Source: Candidatus Aminicenantota bacterium (GTDB lineage: Bacteria; Acidobacteriota; Aminicenantia; Aminicenantales; Aminicenantaceae). From it: DNA of 64,000 bases. This document shows, one piece after another, positions 10,320 to 19,841 of the stretch (the first letter of the stretch is position 1; each line of letters starts with the position of its first letter). The notes below the pieces were generated by a model. The model was given only the letters and a program-made list of their open reading frames with translations, was not told the DNA's origin and searched no databases. The translations under genes were made by a program, and so were the position numbers. Location of the stretch: NCBI GenBank assembly GCA_011772495.1, contig WVZL01000007.1, forward strand, positions 119,475-183,474, written 5' to 3'.

Positions 10320-11216
10320 TTGAAAATTGTTATAACTGGTGGAAGTGGAAAATTGGCCGAATACCTCGCTCCTACACTTGCTAAGGAGCATGCAATCCTA
10401 CTCTATGATAAACAGCAACCACAGCACGATAAGTTCTCATGGGTGCAGGGCCAAATCACAAACAGGGCCAAACTCAGTGAGGCGTTCCGAGGCGCAGATA
10501 CGGTGATACATCTGGCGGCTCTGCGGTCCCGTTATAACTATCTCCCGATGAAAGTCATGGAAACAAACGCTTTAGGAACTTTCTGTGTGCTTGAAGCAGC
10601 CTGTCGCGAAGGAGTGAAGAAGTTGTTATTCTCCAGTAGCGACGCGGTTCTTGGATTAGCCCAGAGCACTAATGAGTTAGCGCCCGATTATTTACCGATA
10701 GACGAGAAACATCCCTTAAAACCGCAAGATCCTTACGGAATCAGCAAAATGCTCGGAGAGGAAATGTGCTGCTGCTATGCGGAAGGACGCGATATTGACA
10801 TCATGGCCCTGCGATTTTCTAACATTTTCTGTCCTGGGGATGAGCAAATTTACTTGACCGACACCAAAGATCCGTCAGTGCGGCATAAATCACTTTGGGC
10901 TTGGATTCACGTAAAAGATGCAGTCCACGCCATTTTATGCGCCCTGGTGTCAGGCCCGCAAGGATACGATGTATTCCACATTGCGGCTGAAGATGTCTGT
11001 GTGTTAAGCATGAATGTCCCGAAGCTGGTGGCTACTTACTTTCCTAAGACTCTACTCAGAAAATCTCTTTCTAGTAAAGAAAGTCTTATCGATTGTAGTA
11101 AGGCCAAGGATAGGCTGGATTTCCAGCCACGTATGAGATTCGACGAAACCATGGCTATGGGAAGGTCAGAGCTTTCCAGTAAAAACCATCGGGCGATTAA
11201 GGCTATGAAATCATAG
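10320..11216 (+). CDS. NAD(P)-dependent epimerase/dehydratase (extended SDR)
   Basis: LKIVITGGSGKLAEYLAP... Rossmann motif, VIHLAALRS, DPYGISKMLGEE (YxxxK); TTG start proposed at 10320 (ORF opens at 10275). Confidence 0.85.
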   Translation: MKIVITGGSGKLAEYLAPTLAKEHAILLYDKQQPQHDKFSWVQGQITNRAKLSEAFRGADTVIHLAALRSRYNYLPMKVMETNALGTFCVLEAACREGVKKLLFSSSDAVLGLAQSTNELAPDYLPIDEKHPLKPQDPYGISKMLGEEMCCCYAEGRDIDIMALRFSNIFCPGDEQIYLTDTKDPSVRHKSLWAWIHVKDAVHAILCALVSGPQGYDVFHIAAEDVCVLSMNVPKLVATYFPKTLLRKSLSSKESLIDCSKAKDRLDFQPRMRFDETMAMGRSELSSKNHRAIKAMKS

Positions 11217-11232
11217 AGTTAACTCGATAATT

Positions 11233-12204
11233 ATGAAGATTGCAATAATTTATCATCCAGGCCGAATGCGGGCGACCGAAAATAAAATACACGGATCACA
11301 CCGCAAAATCCTGTACCCCACTCTTACTCGGGTGCGCAAGGCATTCTTGCGTGCGCATCATAAGGTTTTAACCATTGACGGACGCGGCAACCTATTTGCG
11401 AAGCTCAAGAGAACCAAGCCTGATATCGTGTTCAACTGGTACTCAATGCCAGGCATAGCCCAGGCGTATGTCCCGGCGCTCTTGGAGAAGATAGATATGC
11501 CTTATACTGGCTGCAGTGCTCTATGCCATGCTCTGGCCATGCATAAGGGGCTGGCGAGTAAAGTCCTTCGATACGACAAATTGCCTGTGCCACCATTCAC
11601 TTTGGTCAGTCGAAAGCAACGGGAGCCCTCTCGACGGGTAGAATTCCCAGTTCTGGTTAAGCCCTGCTCTTTAGGGGCGAGTGAAGGAGTGTCGGAAGAG
11701 TCTTTCGTCGAATCGGCCGAAGAGCTACCTGGGGCGATAGATGCTGCTCTTGCAGTAGACAAGGAAGCGGTCGTAACAAAGTATATCTCTGGGCGCGAAC
11801 TGACCGTCGGTATTATCGGCAACAGGAAATTACAAATTCTGCCAATCCTGGAGAAGCAATTCGACATTTCCTCAGGCGCTCCACGAATCTTTACCGAAAG
11901 GATGAAGAAGAAATCTGCCCATTGGCACTACAACGTGACAGTTCCTAATCTGAAAGCAGATGAGGAGGCGGCCGTGAACAAGATAACGACAAGAGCATAC
12001 CGTTCGATGAGGTGTAACGATTATGCGCGAGTGGACATTCGTCTGGATAAACAAAAGACTCCCTGGGTCCTCGAAGTGAACACCCTCCCGGGAATTTATC
12101 CGAAATTCAGCCCCATGGCTAGGATGGCCAATGAAATGGGCAAGACAGCCGAGTATCTGGCTTTGCGGATCCTTGAAGAGGCCATGGAGAGGCATGGTTT
12201 ATGA
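11233..12204 (+). CDS. ATP-grasp ligase, D-alanine--D-alanine ligase-like
   Basis: FPVLVKPCSLGASEGVS...ELTVGIIGNRK...DYARVDIRLD...PWVLEVNTLPGI are D-Ala-D-Ala-ligase family motifs. Confidence 0.8.
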   Translation: MKIAIIYHPGRMRATENKIHGSHRKILYPTLTRVRKAFLRAHHKVLTIDGRGNLFAKLKRTKPDIVFNWYSMPGIAQAYVPALLEKIDMPYTGCSALCHALAMHKGLASKVLRYDKLPVPPFTLVSRKQREPSRRVEFPVLVKPCSLGASEGVSEESFVESAEELPGAIDAALAVDKEAVVTKYISGRELTVGIIGNRKLQILPILEKQFDISSGAPRIFTERMKKKSAHWHYNVTVPNLKADEEAAVNKITTRAYRSMRCNDYARVDIRLDKQKTPWVLEVNTLPGIYPKFSPMARMANEMGKTAEYLALRILEEAMERHGL

Positions 12205-12327
12205 GCGTCAGGCCTTTGTGAGTGAGTATAAGGATGTCGTATTTAAGCATAATTTATCGGAGAGATCATAGCATTCGTAAATAAATCACTCCTTGGTGTG
12301 TAAGTCTTTGGTTTTGTGGGAAATAAG

Positions 12328-12515
12328 GTGATAAAGACTGTCGTTATTCTTGCAATGCCCCGCAGCGGTTCCTCTCTTCTGGCAGGTATTCTTCATCGTT
12401 TAGGTGTCTAGATGGGTAAAGAAGAAGATTTGAATGTGGGGAAGCATTTAATCAGGTATGGTTGTTATGAAAATTAATCTTTTATAGCTTTTAATGAGAA
12501 CATTCTTTTCCACAG
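12328..12515 (+). pseudogene. Sulfotransferase N-terminal remnant
   Basis: VIKTVVILAMPRSGSSLLAGILHRLGV*MGKEEDLNVGKHLIRYGCYEN*SFIAFNENILF: P-loop-like sulfotransferase start interrupted by TAG and TAA. Confidence 0.65.
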
Positions 12516-12521
12516 TGAATA

Positions 12522-12635
12522 GGGTCGGTCCAATCTAATTGATTTATTTTTAACAATTTAGGGTTAACTTTGCTGCCTTTTTAGGTCTTAAAGCAGTGAT
12601 TTTAGAGTCGAAATCATTGGTATAAGACAAATGAG
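12522..12635. repeat. Truncated copy of ~225-bp TIR repeat family
   Basis: GGGTCGGTCCAAtCTAattgattt...GCTGCCTTTTTAGGTCTTAaAgcAGtGATTTTaGaGTCgAAAtCAT, homologous to 27101 copy. Confidence 0.6.
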
Positions 12636-12707
12636 ATTAAGTGAGAAAGTAGAAAAAAGACTCAAAAAGTGATAAATTTTTAGGTTCATTCATAATTGAT
12701 TTCTGGT

Positions 12708-12745
12708 GGGCGGTTAGCTCAGCTGGGAGAGCGCAGCGTTCGCAA
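12708..12745 (+). repeat. tRNA-Ala(CGC) 5'-half (putative att site, copy B)
   Basis: 37/38 nt identical to first 38 nt of tRNA-Ala at 15289; diverges in anticodon loop. Confidence 0.85.
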
Positions 12746-13270
12746 GAAGATAAACTCCCTGATGCATAGCACCTTCACTTTAAGAAAAATATCAATATTA
12801 TTAGCGATTTACCTTTGATCTTCTTTTCAGTTCCTTTGCCATATTTTCAGGTATTTTCAATCACTTTTGTCACATATTGGGCAGATGGGGAGACGTGGCA
12901 ACTTTCCTGCCTTGGCAAGAATCATCTCATTTCTATGAACTAACAGGAGTATTTGATGAAAGGAAGGTTGGCAGCGGGATTTGGATTTAAACCACCGACC
13001 TCCTGATTATATGCCTTTTGTATTTCGATCCGCTTAGAAATTCTAACTTGCTGATTTTAAATAAAATTAGTTTCAAAATAGAGAAATGTTGGGATATATC
13101 TTTAAAAATAAGTCTAGGTTATATGGACGGTCAATCAGTAAACGAGTCTCGGTTTATTTTAGTTTAGGATGGAAGGAATGGTCTTGAATAAACCATCCAC
13201 AGTGAACAGAAAAGAAAATCGTCGGGTTGAACCTTTGGAAATGATTCAACCCGACGAGTGAAATTTAATG

Positions 13271-14020
13271 TTAGAACCTTATAACAGCATGTGCGAGCAC
13301 GGGAAAAGTCCAGCGATCTCCCACATCATTAAGGTTCTCTAAGCCTGTTCCGGCAAGACCTTCAATCTGGCTGGGTTTTGCTTGGTAATGTATACCGCCC
13401 TCAACACCGAGTGCTAGATTCGAATTCATATCAATCCGGAAACCAGCATTGCCACCAAAAGCGATGACAGTTGAGCTGTCATAAAAATTCACATCCTCTA
13501 AGACAACTGCTGCAGCGGGTACGCTCAATCTCGCATTGATAGCATCGATGAATTTTACTCCCCCAGTGACAGAAGCGTAAGGCTTGAAAACTGAATCGAC
13601 TATGAAGAAATGGCGATAACCCAGTTCAAAACCAAACTCCTGATAATCATCAAAGAGAGCAAAGAGTGGGAGCCCAGCAACATCTCCTACCTGCAATTCC
13701 TCAGCGCTGGTCTTGGCATAAGTGAAAATGCCTAAAATCTCTCCCCATTTCCATATGCCATAGCCGAGGGAAACCTGCAAATTTGGAGCTGTCTGATAGA
13801 CATCACCGAAACTTTTTGCCTGAACCGTAGTGGGAAGACCCAAAACAATTCCAGTGCCGGCATCGTGTACGTCGCCGCTGATTTCAGCATCGATGCCGCC
13901 GTACACTGCTAATGACCATTTGCCCTTTATCTGCATGTTATCAGGCTGAGCATGAACGAATGCAGGAAGACAAATGAACAGAGTCGCAATAGCCATAGTG
14001 GCAACTGCTTTTTTCATTGC
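13271..14020 (-). CDS. Outer-membrane beta-barrel protein, hypothetical
   Basis: Signal peptide MKKAVATMAIATLFICLPAFVHAQ with GGAGG RBS; C-terminal ...AHAVIRF; ORF opens at 14101. Confidence 0.7.
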   Translation of the reverse strand, partial: AMKKAVATMAIATLFICLPAFVHAQPDNMQIKGKWSLAVYGGIDAEISGDVHDAGTGIVLGLPTTVQAKSFGDVYQTAPNLQVSLGYGIWKWGEILGIFTYAKTSAEELQVGDVAGLPLFALFDDYQEFGFELGYRHFFIVDSVFKPYASVTGGVKFIDAINARLSVPAAAVVLEDVNFYDSSTVIAFGGNAGFRIDMNSNLALGVEGGIHYQAKPSQIEGLAGTGLENLNDVGDRWTFPVLAHAVIRF

Positions 14021-14295
14021 TAACCTCCTTTTTTTTGCGAATTGGTGCTTTTTGGAAATAATTTGGCCAAATATCTCATGAGCACTTTTCGCTATAATCA
14101 TTTTTCAATTTTAAAATATTATAATAATTGGAAAATAAAGTCAAGTAATTTTATAGATTTTATAGGAATTATATTTTTAATTGTTTATCTTTTGATTTTG
14201 CTAACATAGTAATACGCAATAATTCTGGTCTTGAGTCTATGAATGCTGGACTGTGATTTGTTCGTCGCTGCTTTCAACAAACAAAGAAAATCGAT

Positions 14296-14913
14296 TTGTT
14301 TTTTGGGATTCTTCTTTCGATTCTTTCTTCCCAATTTTTATGGTATTATTCATTTTCTCCAAAAGAGGATAGACAAGTGCATCTTCATAAACGGATCATG
14401 CTGGGAATAAATGTTCTTGGTGGCACGGCTGTAATTTCCAGCTATGTTTATGGATTTCTTACCAATCCAACCGATAGCGGAAGTTTATGGGGTGGAATTC
14501 CAGATTCCATGAAACCTTTCTATGTAACATCGATGTTTATGGCGGCTGCAGGATATTTCCTCTATTCCTATTTCCTACTTTTCCGCGCTAATCCTAATGT
14601 CATCAGAGTTGCTCGGTGGTTCGGATTTAGCATATTTAACATGATATACGTACTCATCCTTTTTCCCTCCGCCCTCTGGATGCCTCTGACCTTTAAGATG
14701 ATCGCCGCCCCCAACCCTCTCCTATCGATTGCCATCCGCTTAATCCTTTGGTGTATTGGGTTGTTTTCACTGATACTCGTCATTGCTCTTCTGTGTCTCC
14801 GCCCACGAAAGCCAGCCATTGCTTACTGGCTCGCCGTGGTTGGAAGCATAGTCTTTTTCGTTCAAACTGGAATTCTGGATGCGATAATATGGGTCATTCA
14901 TTTTCCTGCTTGA
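14296..14913 (+). CDS. Multi-TM membrane protein of unknown function
   Basis: 205 aa with about six hydrophobic segments; start codon uncertain (TTG). Confidence 0.55.
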   Translation: MFFGILLSILSSQFLWYYSFSPKEDRQVHLHKRIMLGINVLGGTAVISSYVYGFLTNPTDSGSLWGGIPDSMKPFYVTSMFMAAAGYFLYSYFLLFRANPNVIRVARWFGFSIFNMIYVLILFPSALWMPLTFKMIAAPNPLLSIAIRLILWCIGLFSLILVIALLCLRPRKPAIAYWLAVVGSIVFFVQTGILDAIIWVIHFPA

Positions 14914-14984
14914 TGCGAAATTTTAAGACAGACATTTCGAACATTTTAACATGAAGATAGCTGCCAGCAATCTAAAAAACAGGA

Positions 14985-15240
14985 ATGAGAAAAAGAGAAA
15001 TCGCCAATCTCAAAAGGGACCATGATTTGCACCATACTTATGCTTCAAGATTCGTTAGGACAAGAATGGACCTCACAATGGTTAGGGATTTATTGGGACA
15101 TCATTCAGTTAAAACCACAGAGCAATGTACACCTTCGAATCAAGAGCAGAAGAGAAAAGCAGTTGAGCTTTTAAGCAGTGAAAGCGATGGAAAAAAGACT
15201 GAAAAAGTGTTAAATTGGTCACTTGTTGGTCACACGGAAG
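14985..15240 (+). pseudogene. Degenerate tyrosine recombinase/integrase C-terminal fragment
   Basis: HDLHHTYASRFVRTRMDLTMVRDLLGHHSVKTTEQCTPSNQEQKRKAVELL matches HDLRHTxAS...LLGHxxxxTTxxYxH, with Arg->His and Tyr->Cys; no N-terminal domain. Confidence 0.8.
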
Positions 15241-15288
15241 AAAAAGGTAAAATCGAAAATCCTTTAATTCCTTTATTATCAACACGGT

Positions 15289-15361
15289 GGGCGGTTAGCT
15301 CAGTTGGGAGAGCGCAGCGTTCGCAACGCTGAGGTCGGGGGTTCAAATCCCCTACCGTCCA
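15289..15361 (+). tRNA. tRNA-Ala (anticodon CGC)
   Basis: Folds by eye: acceptor GGGCGGT/ACCGTCC, D-arm GCTC/GAGC, anticodon arm CAGCG-TTCGCAA-CGCTG, T-arm GGGGG-TTCAAAT-CCCCT; 3' CCA not encoded. Confidence 0.93.
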
Positions 15362-15386
15362 CTTTCAGGAATGATTTGAGATAACA

Positions 15387-16100
15387 ATGAGCAGTGAATT
15401 ATTGGTATTGATAGGAACAGCAGCCACTCTGGGTCTGGTGCATACTGTGCTTGGGCCTGATCATTACCTTCCCTTCATTGTGATCAGCCGGGCTCGGAGA
15501 TGGCCTTTACCCAAGACTCTGTCTATATCTTTTCTCTGCGGACTCGGTCATGTGTTGAGTTCGGTGGCACTGGGCCTGGTCGGAATTGCCTTGGGAATTG
15601 CTGTCTCCCGACTGGAAGGAGTCGAGTCGTTTCGAGGGGGAGCAGCAGCCTGGCTGCTTATCGGCTTCGGCTTTGCCTACTTTATCTGGGGGATACACCG
15701 AGCCATAAGAAACAAGCCTCACAGTCATGTCCACCTCCATCATGATGGGGAGGAGCACGATCATGTTCATACTCATGAAGCATCCCATTCCCATATCCAT
15801 AACCAGAAAAAAAAGGCAAGCCTCACTCCCTGGATCCTCTTTATCATCTTTGTTTTCGGACCCTGCGAGCCTCTTATTCCTCTGGTCATGTATCCGGCCA
15901 TGAAGCACAACATCTCTGGTGTTATTTTGGTCGCTTCTGCCTTTGGTCTAGCGACAATATTAACCATGCTCATTATTATTGCAGTTTCTTCCTGGGGGGC
16001 AAGTTTTATTAGGTTAGGCCGCTTAGAAAGATATGTCCACGCTATTGCCGGAGCCATGATCTTCATCTCAGGCCTGAGCGTCCAATTCCTCGGGCTTTGA
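15387..16100 (+). CDS. Nickel/cobalt permease or UreH/TauE-like membrane transporter with His-rich loop
   Basis: HTVLGPDHYLPF motif, central HSHVHLHHDGEEHDHVHTHEASHSHIH loop, FGPCEPLIPL motif. Confidence 0.7.
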   Translation: MSSELLVLIGTAATLGLVHTVLGPDHYLPFIVISRARRWPLPKTLSISFLCGLGHVLSSVALGLVGIALGIAVSRLEGVESFRGGAAAWLLIGFGFAYFIWGIHRAIRNKPHSHVHLHHDGEEHDHVHTHEASHSHIHNQKKKASLTPWILFIIFVFGPCEPLIPLVMYPAMKHNISGVILVASAFGLATILTMLIIIAVSSWGASFIRLGRLERYVHAIAGAMIFISGLSVQFLGL

Positions 16101-16115
16101 GAGACAGAGCATTCC

Positions 16116-16598
16116 ATGAAGTTTATCGTCGACTGCATGCTCGGGAAGCTGGCCAAATGGCTGAAGATCCTCGGATTTGACACCATCTATTTCAGCAAAA
16201 TCGAAGATGCAGAACTTTTGGAGTTGGCGCGCAAAGAGAAGAGAATCCTTTTAACCAGAGATAATGAATTGATCGAGAAATCTCGAGACATTGAATCTTT
16301 CTTCGTAACGAGCGAGGAATGGAACACTCAATTGGAACAAGTGCTAGACGAGTTCGATCTCTGGAAAAAAGTCAGCCCTTATTCTCGATGTATCGAGTGC
16401 AATGTTGAACTTCGAGATTTATCAAAAAAGGATGTTAAAAATCTAGTGGCCCCGTTTGTGTATGAACAGGCCAGTGCCTTCGCTCTTTGCCCTCAATGTG
16501 AGCGTGTTTACTGGAAAGGAACTCATCACCAGGATATGGAATTCAAGATTGAAGAGATATTGGGTAAAAGAAAGAAAAAAAAGAAAAAAACTTCCTGA
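16116..16598 (+). CDS. Mut7-C RNase (PIN-like plus zinc ribbon) domain protein
   Basis: MKFIVDCMLGKLAKWLKILGFDT...ILLTRD...CIECN...CPQCERVYWKGTHH signature. Confidence 0.85.
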   Translation: MKFIVDCMLGKLAKWLKILGFDTIYFSKIEDAELLELARKEKRILLTRDNELIEKSRDIESFFVTSEEWNTQLEQVLDEFDLWKKVSPYSRCIECNVELRDLSKKDVKNLVAPFVYEQASAFALCPQCERVYWKGTHHQDMEFKIEEILGKRKKKKKKTS

Positions 16599-16793
16599 AG
16601 GCTACATTTCCTCCCAAGAATTTCATCTGTTAAGAAATCTCAATATTCCACCTTTTAAAGACATTCATAGTTTAGCTACCGAAATGTTGAAAGTTAAGAC
16701 CTGACCCCGATATTTTTCGTTGATTTCTCTTCGAGGCTCGATTAAAATGGAGCTTAATTTGATTTCCCTTCCTTAAGGACAAGAGGTGAAAAG

Positions 16794-17468
16794 ATGAGTA
16801 TCATTAGCAAATTATTCGGAAAATCTCCGTTTGAACCTCTATACCAGCATATGTTGAAGGTGAAAGAATGTGTGGATTTAGTCGAACCGCTTATGGAAGC
16901 CTTCCTTGAAGGAAAACAGGACAAAGTAAAGTCTATTGCCAAAAAGATTTTCAAAGCAGAACATGACGCCGATTTGGTTAAAAAAGAGATCAGAGGCCAT
17001 TTGCCCAAAAGCATATTCTTGCCTGTATCAAGAGGTGATATTCTCCGCTTTCTGAAAGAACAGGACAACATCGCCGATTCCGCTGAAGACTTGGCTGCCT
17101 TGCTTATTCTCAGAAAGATGCCCGTACCAGAAGAACTCAAAGCTGACTTGAAAGATTTTGTCAAGAAGGTACTCGAGACTTATGAAATGACCATGACTAT
17201 CTCGAGTGAGATCAAAATCCTGGCTGAGACCTCATTCGGCGGTGCCGAAGCCCATAAAGTGATGGACATGATCGAGCAGCTGAAAGAGGAGGAATTCGAG
17301 GCGGACAAGGCCCAGATGAGAGCGGCCAAGAAAATGTTTTCCCTCGAGAAGAAGTTGGACCCTGTTTCGGTCATGATGTGGACGCATATTTTCCAGGAAC
17401 TGGGCACTCTAGCTAACCATGCTGAGAATGCTGGAGACCAGATGAGATTGATGCTCCACGATTCCTGA
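16794..17468 (+). CDS. DUF47/PhoU-like phosphate transport accessory protein
   Basis: EHDADLVKKEIRGHLPKSIFLPVSRGDILRFLKEQDNIADSAED; upstream of PiT transporter. Confidence 0.87.
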   Translation: MSIISKLFGKSPFEPLYQHMLKVKECVDLVEPLMEAFLEGKQDKVKSIAKKIFKAEHDADLVKKEIRGHLPKSIFLPVSRGDILRFLKEQDNIADSAEDLAALLILRKMPVPEELKADLKDFVKKVLETYEMTMTISSEIKILAETSFGGAEAHKVMDMIEQLKEEEFEADKAQMRAAKKMFSLEKKLDPVSVMMWTHIFQELGTLANHAENAGDQMRLMLHDS

Positions 17469-17558
17469 GTCAGGACAGCTTAGACTTCTTTTTTTATTTT
17501 ATCTTTATCAAGAGAATAGAGAAAAGTATGGATTTGCATGTGAAACGGGTAGATTTGC

Positions 17559-18797
17559 ATGGATGTTAGCTTCTTCATACTCATCGCTGCCATAGTGATA
17601 GGCTTTTACAGCGCCGTCAACATCGGAGCCAATGATGTCGCCAATTCTATGGCCACCTCTGTTGCTTCCAAAGCATTGACCATAAAAAAAGCAGTCATCG
17701 TGGCTGCCATTTGTAATATTTTCGGGGCTGTTCTGGTAGGAAGTCATGTGGCGGAGACAATTCGCAAAGGCCTCATCGATCCTTTACAGTTTTCCGGCAA
17801 GCCCACGCTTTTCATGTTCGGGATGCTGGCCTCGGTTCTGGGAGCAGCTCTTTGGGTCAACATCGCCACCTTTTTCAAGCTTCCGGTTTCAACCACTCAT
17901 TCCATCATCGGCGGAGTACTCGGGTTCGGTCTGGTGAGTGTTGGTTTTGCAGGAATTACCTGGAAAGTGGTGCTCTTTGTTATTCTGAGTTGGATAGTTT
18001 CTCCTGTTTTTGGCGGTCTGATCGCTTTCACCCTTTTCACTATCATCAAGAAATCTATCCTGAGCTCAACAGAGCCAATAGAGCAAACGCGTAAGATAGG
18101 GCCTTTCTTTACCGGAATCGTGGGCTTCATCCTCTCGCTGGCTATAATCTATAAGGGCCTGAAACACCTTCATCTGAATCTTCCTTTTCTAGAAGCAGTG
18201 CTCATTTCTTTAGCTGTTGGTGTTGGGGGTTTCTTTCTGGGTTTTTATCTGCTCCGAAAATACAAAGTGAAAGATATGGACCCCTATTATCAGGTGGAGA
18301 AGATGGCCAATCCCCTCCAGGTCCTCTCAGCCAGTTACCAGGCTTTTTCTCATGGAGCGAATGATGTGGCCAATGCCATCGGTCCGGTAGCAGCCATCTG
18401 GGCCGTAATTCATACCCAGCAATTGGCAATGGCCGTCTCTATTCCGATTGAATTGCTCGCCCTAGGAGGTGTCGGTTTGGCTTTAGGCATTTATTTCTGG
18501 GGCCACCGAGTCATGGAGACAGTAGGGAAAAAGATTACAGCCATTACTCCCACCCGCGGATTTTCAGCTGAATTCGGCACAGCCACGACAGTACTGCTTT
18601 GCTCCCGTCTGGGAATGCCTGTTTCAACCACTCATGTGGCCATAGGCAATATCATCGGGGTAGGGCTGGCGAGAGGAATTTCTGCTATAAACCTGGATGT
18701 GATAAAAAGAATATTCACAGCTTGGATCGTATCGCTTCCTGCGGCCGCTCTCTTTTCAATCGCCATTTACCTTCTTCTTTCCTTCATCTTTGTCTGA
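17559..18797 (+). CDS. pit: Inorganic phosphate transporter, PiT family
   Basis: GANDVANSMATSV and SHGANDVANAIGP duplicated signatures; STTHSIIGG/STTHVAIGN. Confidence 0.92.
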   Translation: MDVSFFILIAAIVIGFYSAVNIGANDVANSMATSVASKALTIKKAVIVAAICNIFGAVLVGSHVAETIRKGLIDPLQFSGKPTLFMFGMLASVLGAALWVNIATFFKLPVSTTHSIIGGVLGFGLVSVGFAGITWKVVLFVILSWIVSPVFGGLIAFTLFTIIKKSILSSTEPIEQTRKIGPFFTGIVGFILSLAIIYKGLKHLHLNLPFLEAVLISLAVGVGGFFLGFYLLRKYKVKDMDPYYQVEKMANPLQVLSASYQAFSHGANDVANAIGPVAAIWAVIHTQQLAMAVSIPIELLALGGVGLALGIYFWGHRVMETVGKKITAITPTRGFSAEFGTATTVLLCSRLGMPVSTTHVAIGNIIGVGLARGISAINLDVIKRIFTAWIVSLPAAALFSIAIYLLLSFIFV

Positions 18798-19021
18798 TAT
18801 TCTTGATATTGGCTCTTTTCAGCACTTTTGACCTCTCAAGAATTCCAGAAATCAATAGGCTAGACTTTAAGAGGAGAAAAGAGAGATGGATTGATTCATA
18901 GGATAAAAAAAATTATACTTTAAGGCATAATCAGGTATCGTAGGTCAAGAATGGGAATATTCATTCGGCGAGTAAAACCAGGCGGTGAGCATTCTCGTAT
19001 TAGTCTTTGAGAGGAGGAATC

Positions 19022-19354
19022 ATGCTCATTCTCACCACTCCAACCATCGAAGGTAAGAAGATCGTGAAGTACCTAGGACTGGTCAGTGGAGAAGCCATCC
19101 TGGGAGCCAATATCTTTAAGGATTTATTTGCCGGCATCAGGGACATTGTCGGAGGCAGGTCGGCAGCCTATGAAAAAGAGCTGCGTTCGGCTAAACAGAT
19201 AGCCATCGAGGAAATGGTTGAAGAAACAAAGGCTCTGGGCGGCAATGCCGTTGTCGGTGTTGACCTTGATTATGAAACGATCGGCATCGGTCAGACTGGC
19301 AATATGCTCATGGTCAGTGCCAGCGGGACTGCTGTCGTGTATGAAGAGGAGTAA
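19022..19354 (+). CDS. YbjQ/UPF0145 heavy-metal-binding-domain family protein
   Basis: [54 protein letters not shown]...; GAGGAGG RBS before ATG 19022. Confidence 0.88.
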   Translation: MLILTTPTIEGKKIVKYLGLVSGEAILGANIFKDLFAGIRDIVGGRSAAYEKELRSAKQIAIEEMVEETKALGGNAVVGVDLDYETIGIGQTGNMLMVSASGTAVVYEEE

Positions 19355-19365
19355 AGGAGCAAAAA

Positions 19366-19728
19366 ATGGAAAACCATATCAAGATCCTTGGAATTCTTTG
19401 GATCATTTCAGGAACGCTGGGCCTGACTTTTGCCATTATTGTTTTCGGGATTCTCTTTGGTGTTTCCTATATTCCGGATGTTGGGTATGAAGCCGAAGTC
19501 ATCTTGAGGTCAATAGGTGCCGGGTTCAGCCTTTTCTTGGCCATTCTCTCAGTTCCAGAAATTATAGGCGGCATATGGCTTATGAAGAAGCGAGAATGGG
19601 CCAGAATCCTGGTCTTGCTCTTTGCCTTCCTGAATCTTATTAATTTCCCTTTCGGAACAGCTCTGGGTGTCTATTCCATAGTGATCCTGTTCAATCAGGA
19701 AGCCGTTAAGCTATTCGGGAAAGGATGA
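19366..19728 (+). CDS. Small TM protein, hypothetical
   Basis: 120 aa, several TM segments, 12 nt downstream of YbjQ gene. Confidence 0.6.
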   Translation: MENHIKILGILWIISGTLGLTFAIIVFGILFGVSYIPDVGYEAEVILRSIGAGFSLFLAILSVPEIIGGIWLMKKREWARILVLLFAFLNLINFPFGTALGVYSIVILFNQEAVKLFGKG

Positions 19729-19841
19729 CACGATCCTGACTGCGCTGGAACATTTAAGGTGAATTTTTCGATGATTTAGGGTATATTTATTAAACTGAAT
19801 TTTTTTCACAACCATTTATACAGCGGCAAAAGGAGTAGAAC

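Noticed and set aside
15250-15332. ORF tail WAVSSVGRAQRSQR continuing the integrase remnant
   Set aside because: This is translation of the tRNA-Ala sequence, not protein coding.
16456-16704. ORF overlapping the Mut7-C gene and ending LKVKT
   Set aside because: Mostly out-of-frame with Mut7-C; its end is just the REP-like GTTAAGACCTGACCCC sequence.
16794-18797. DUF47-PiT pair as a novel system
   Set aside because: Well-known phosphate transport arrangement.
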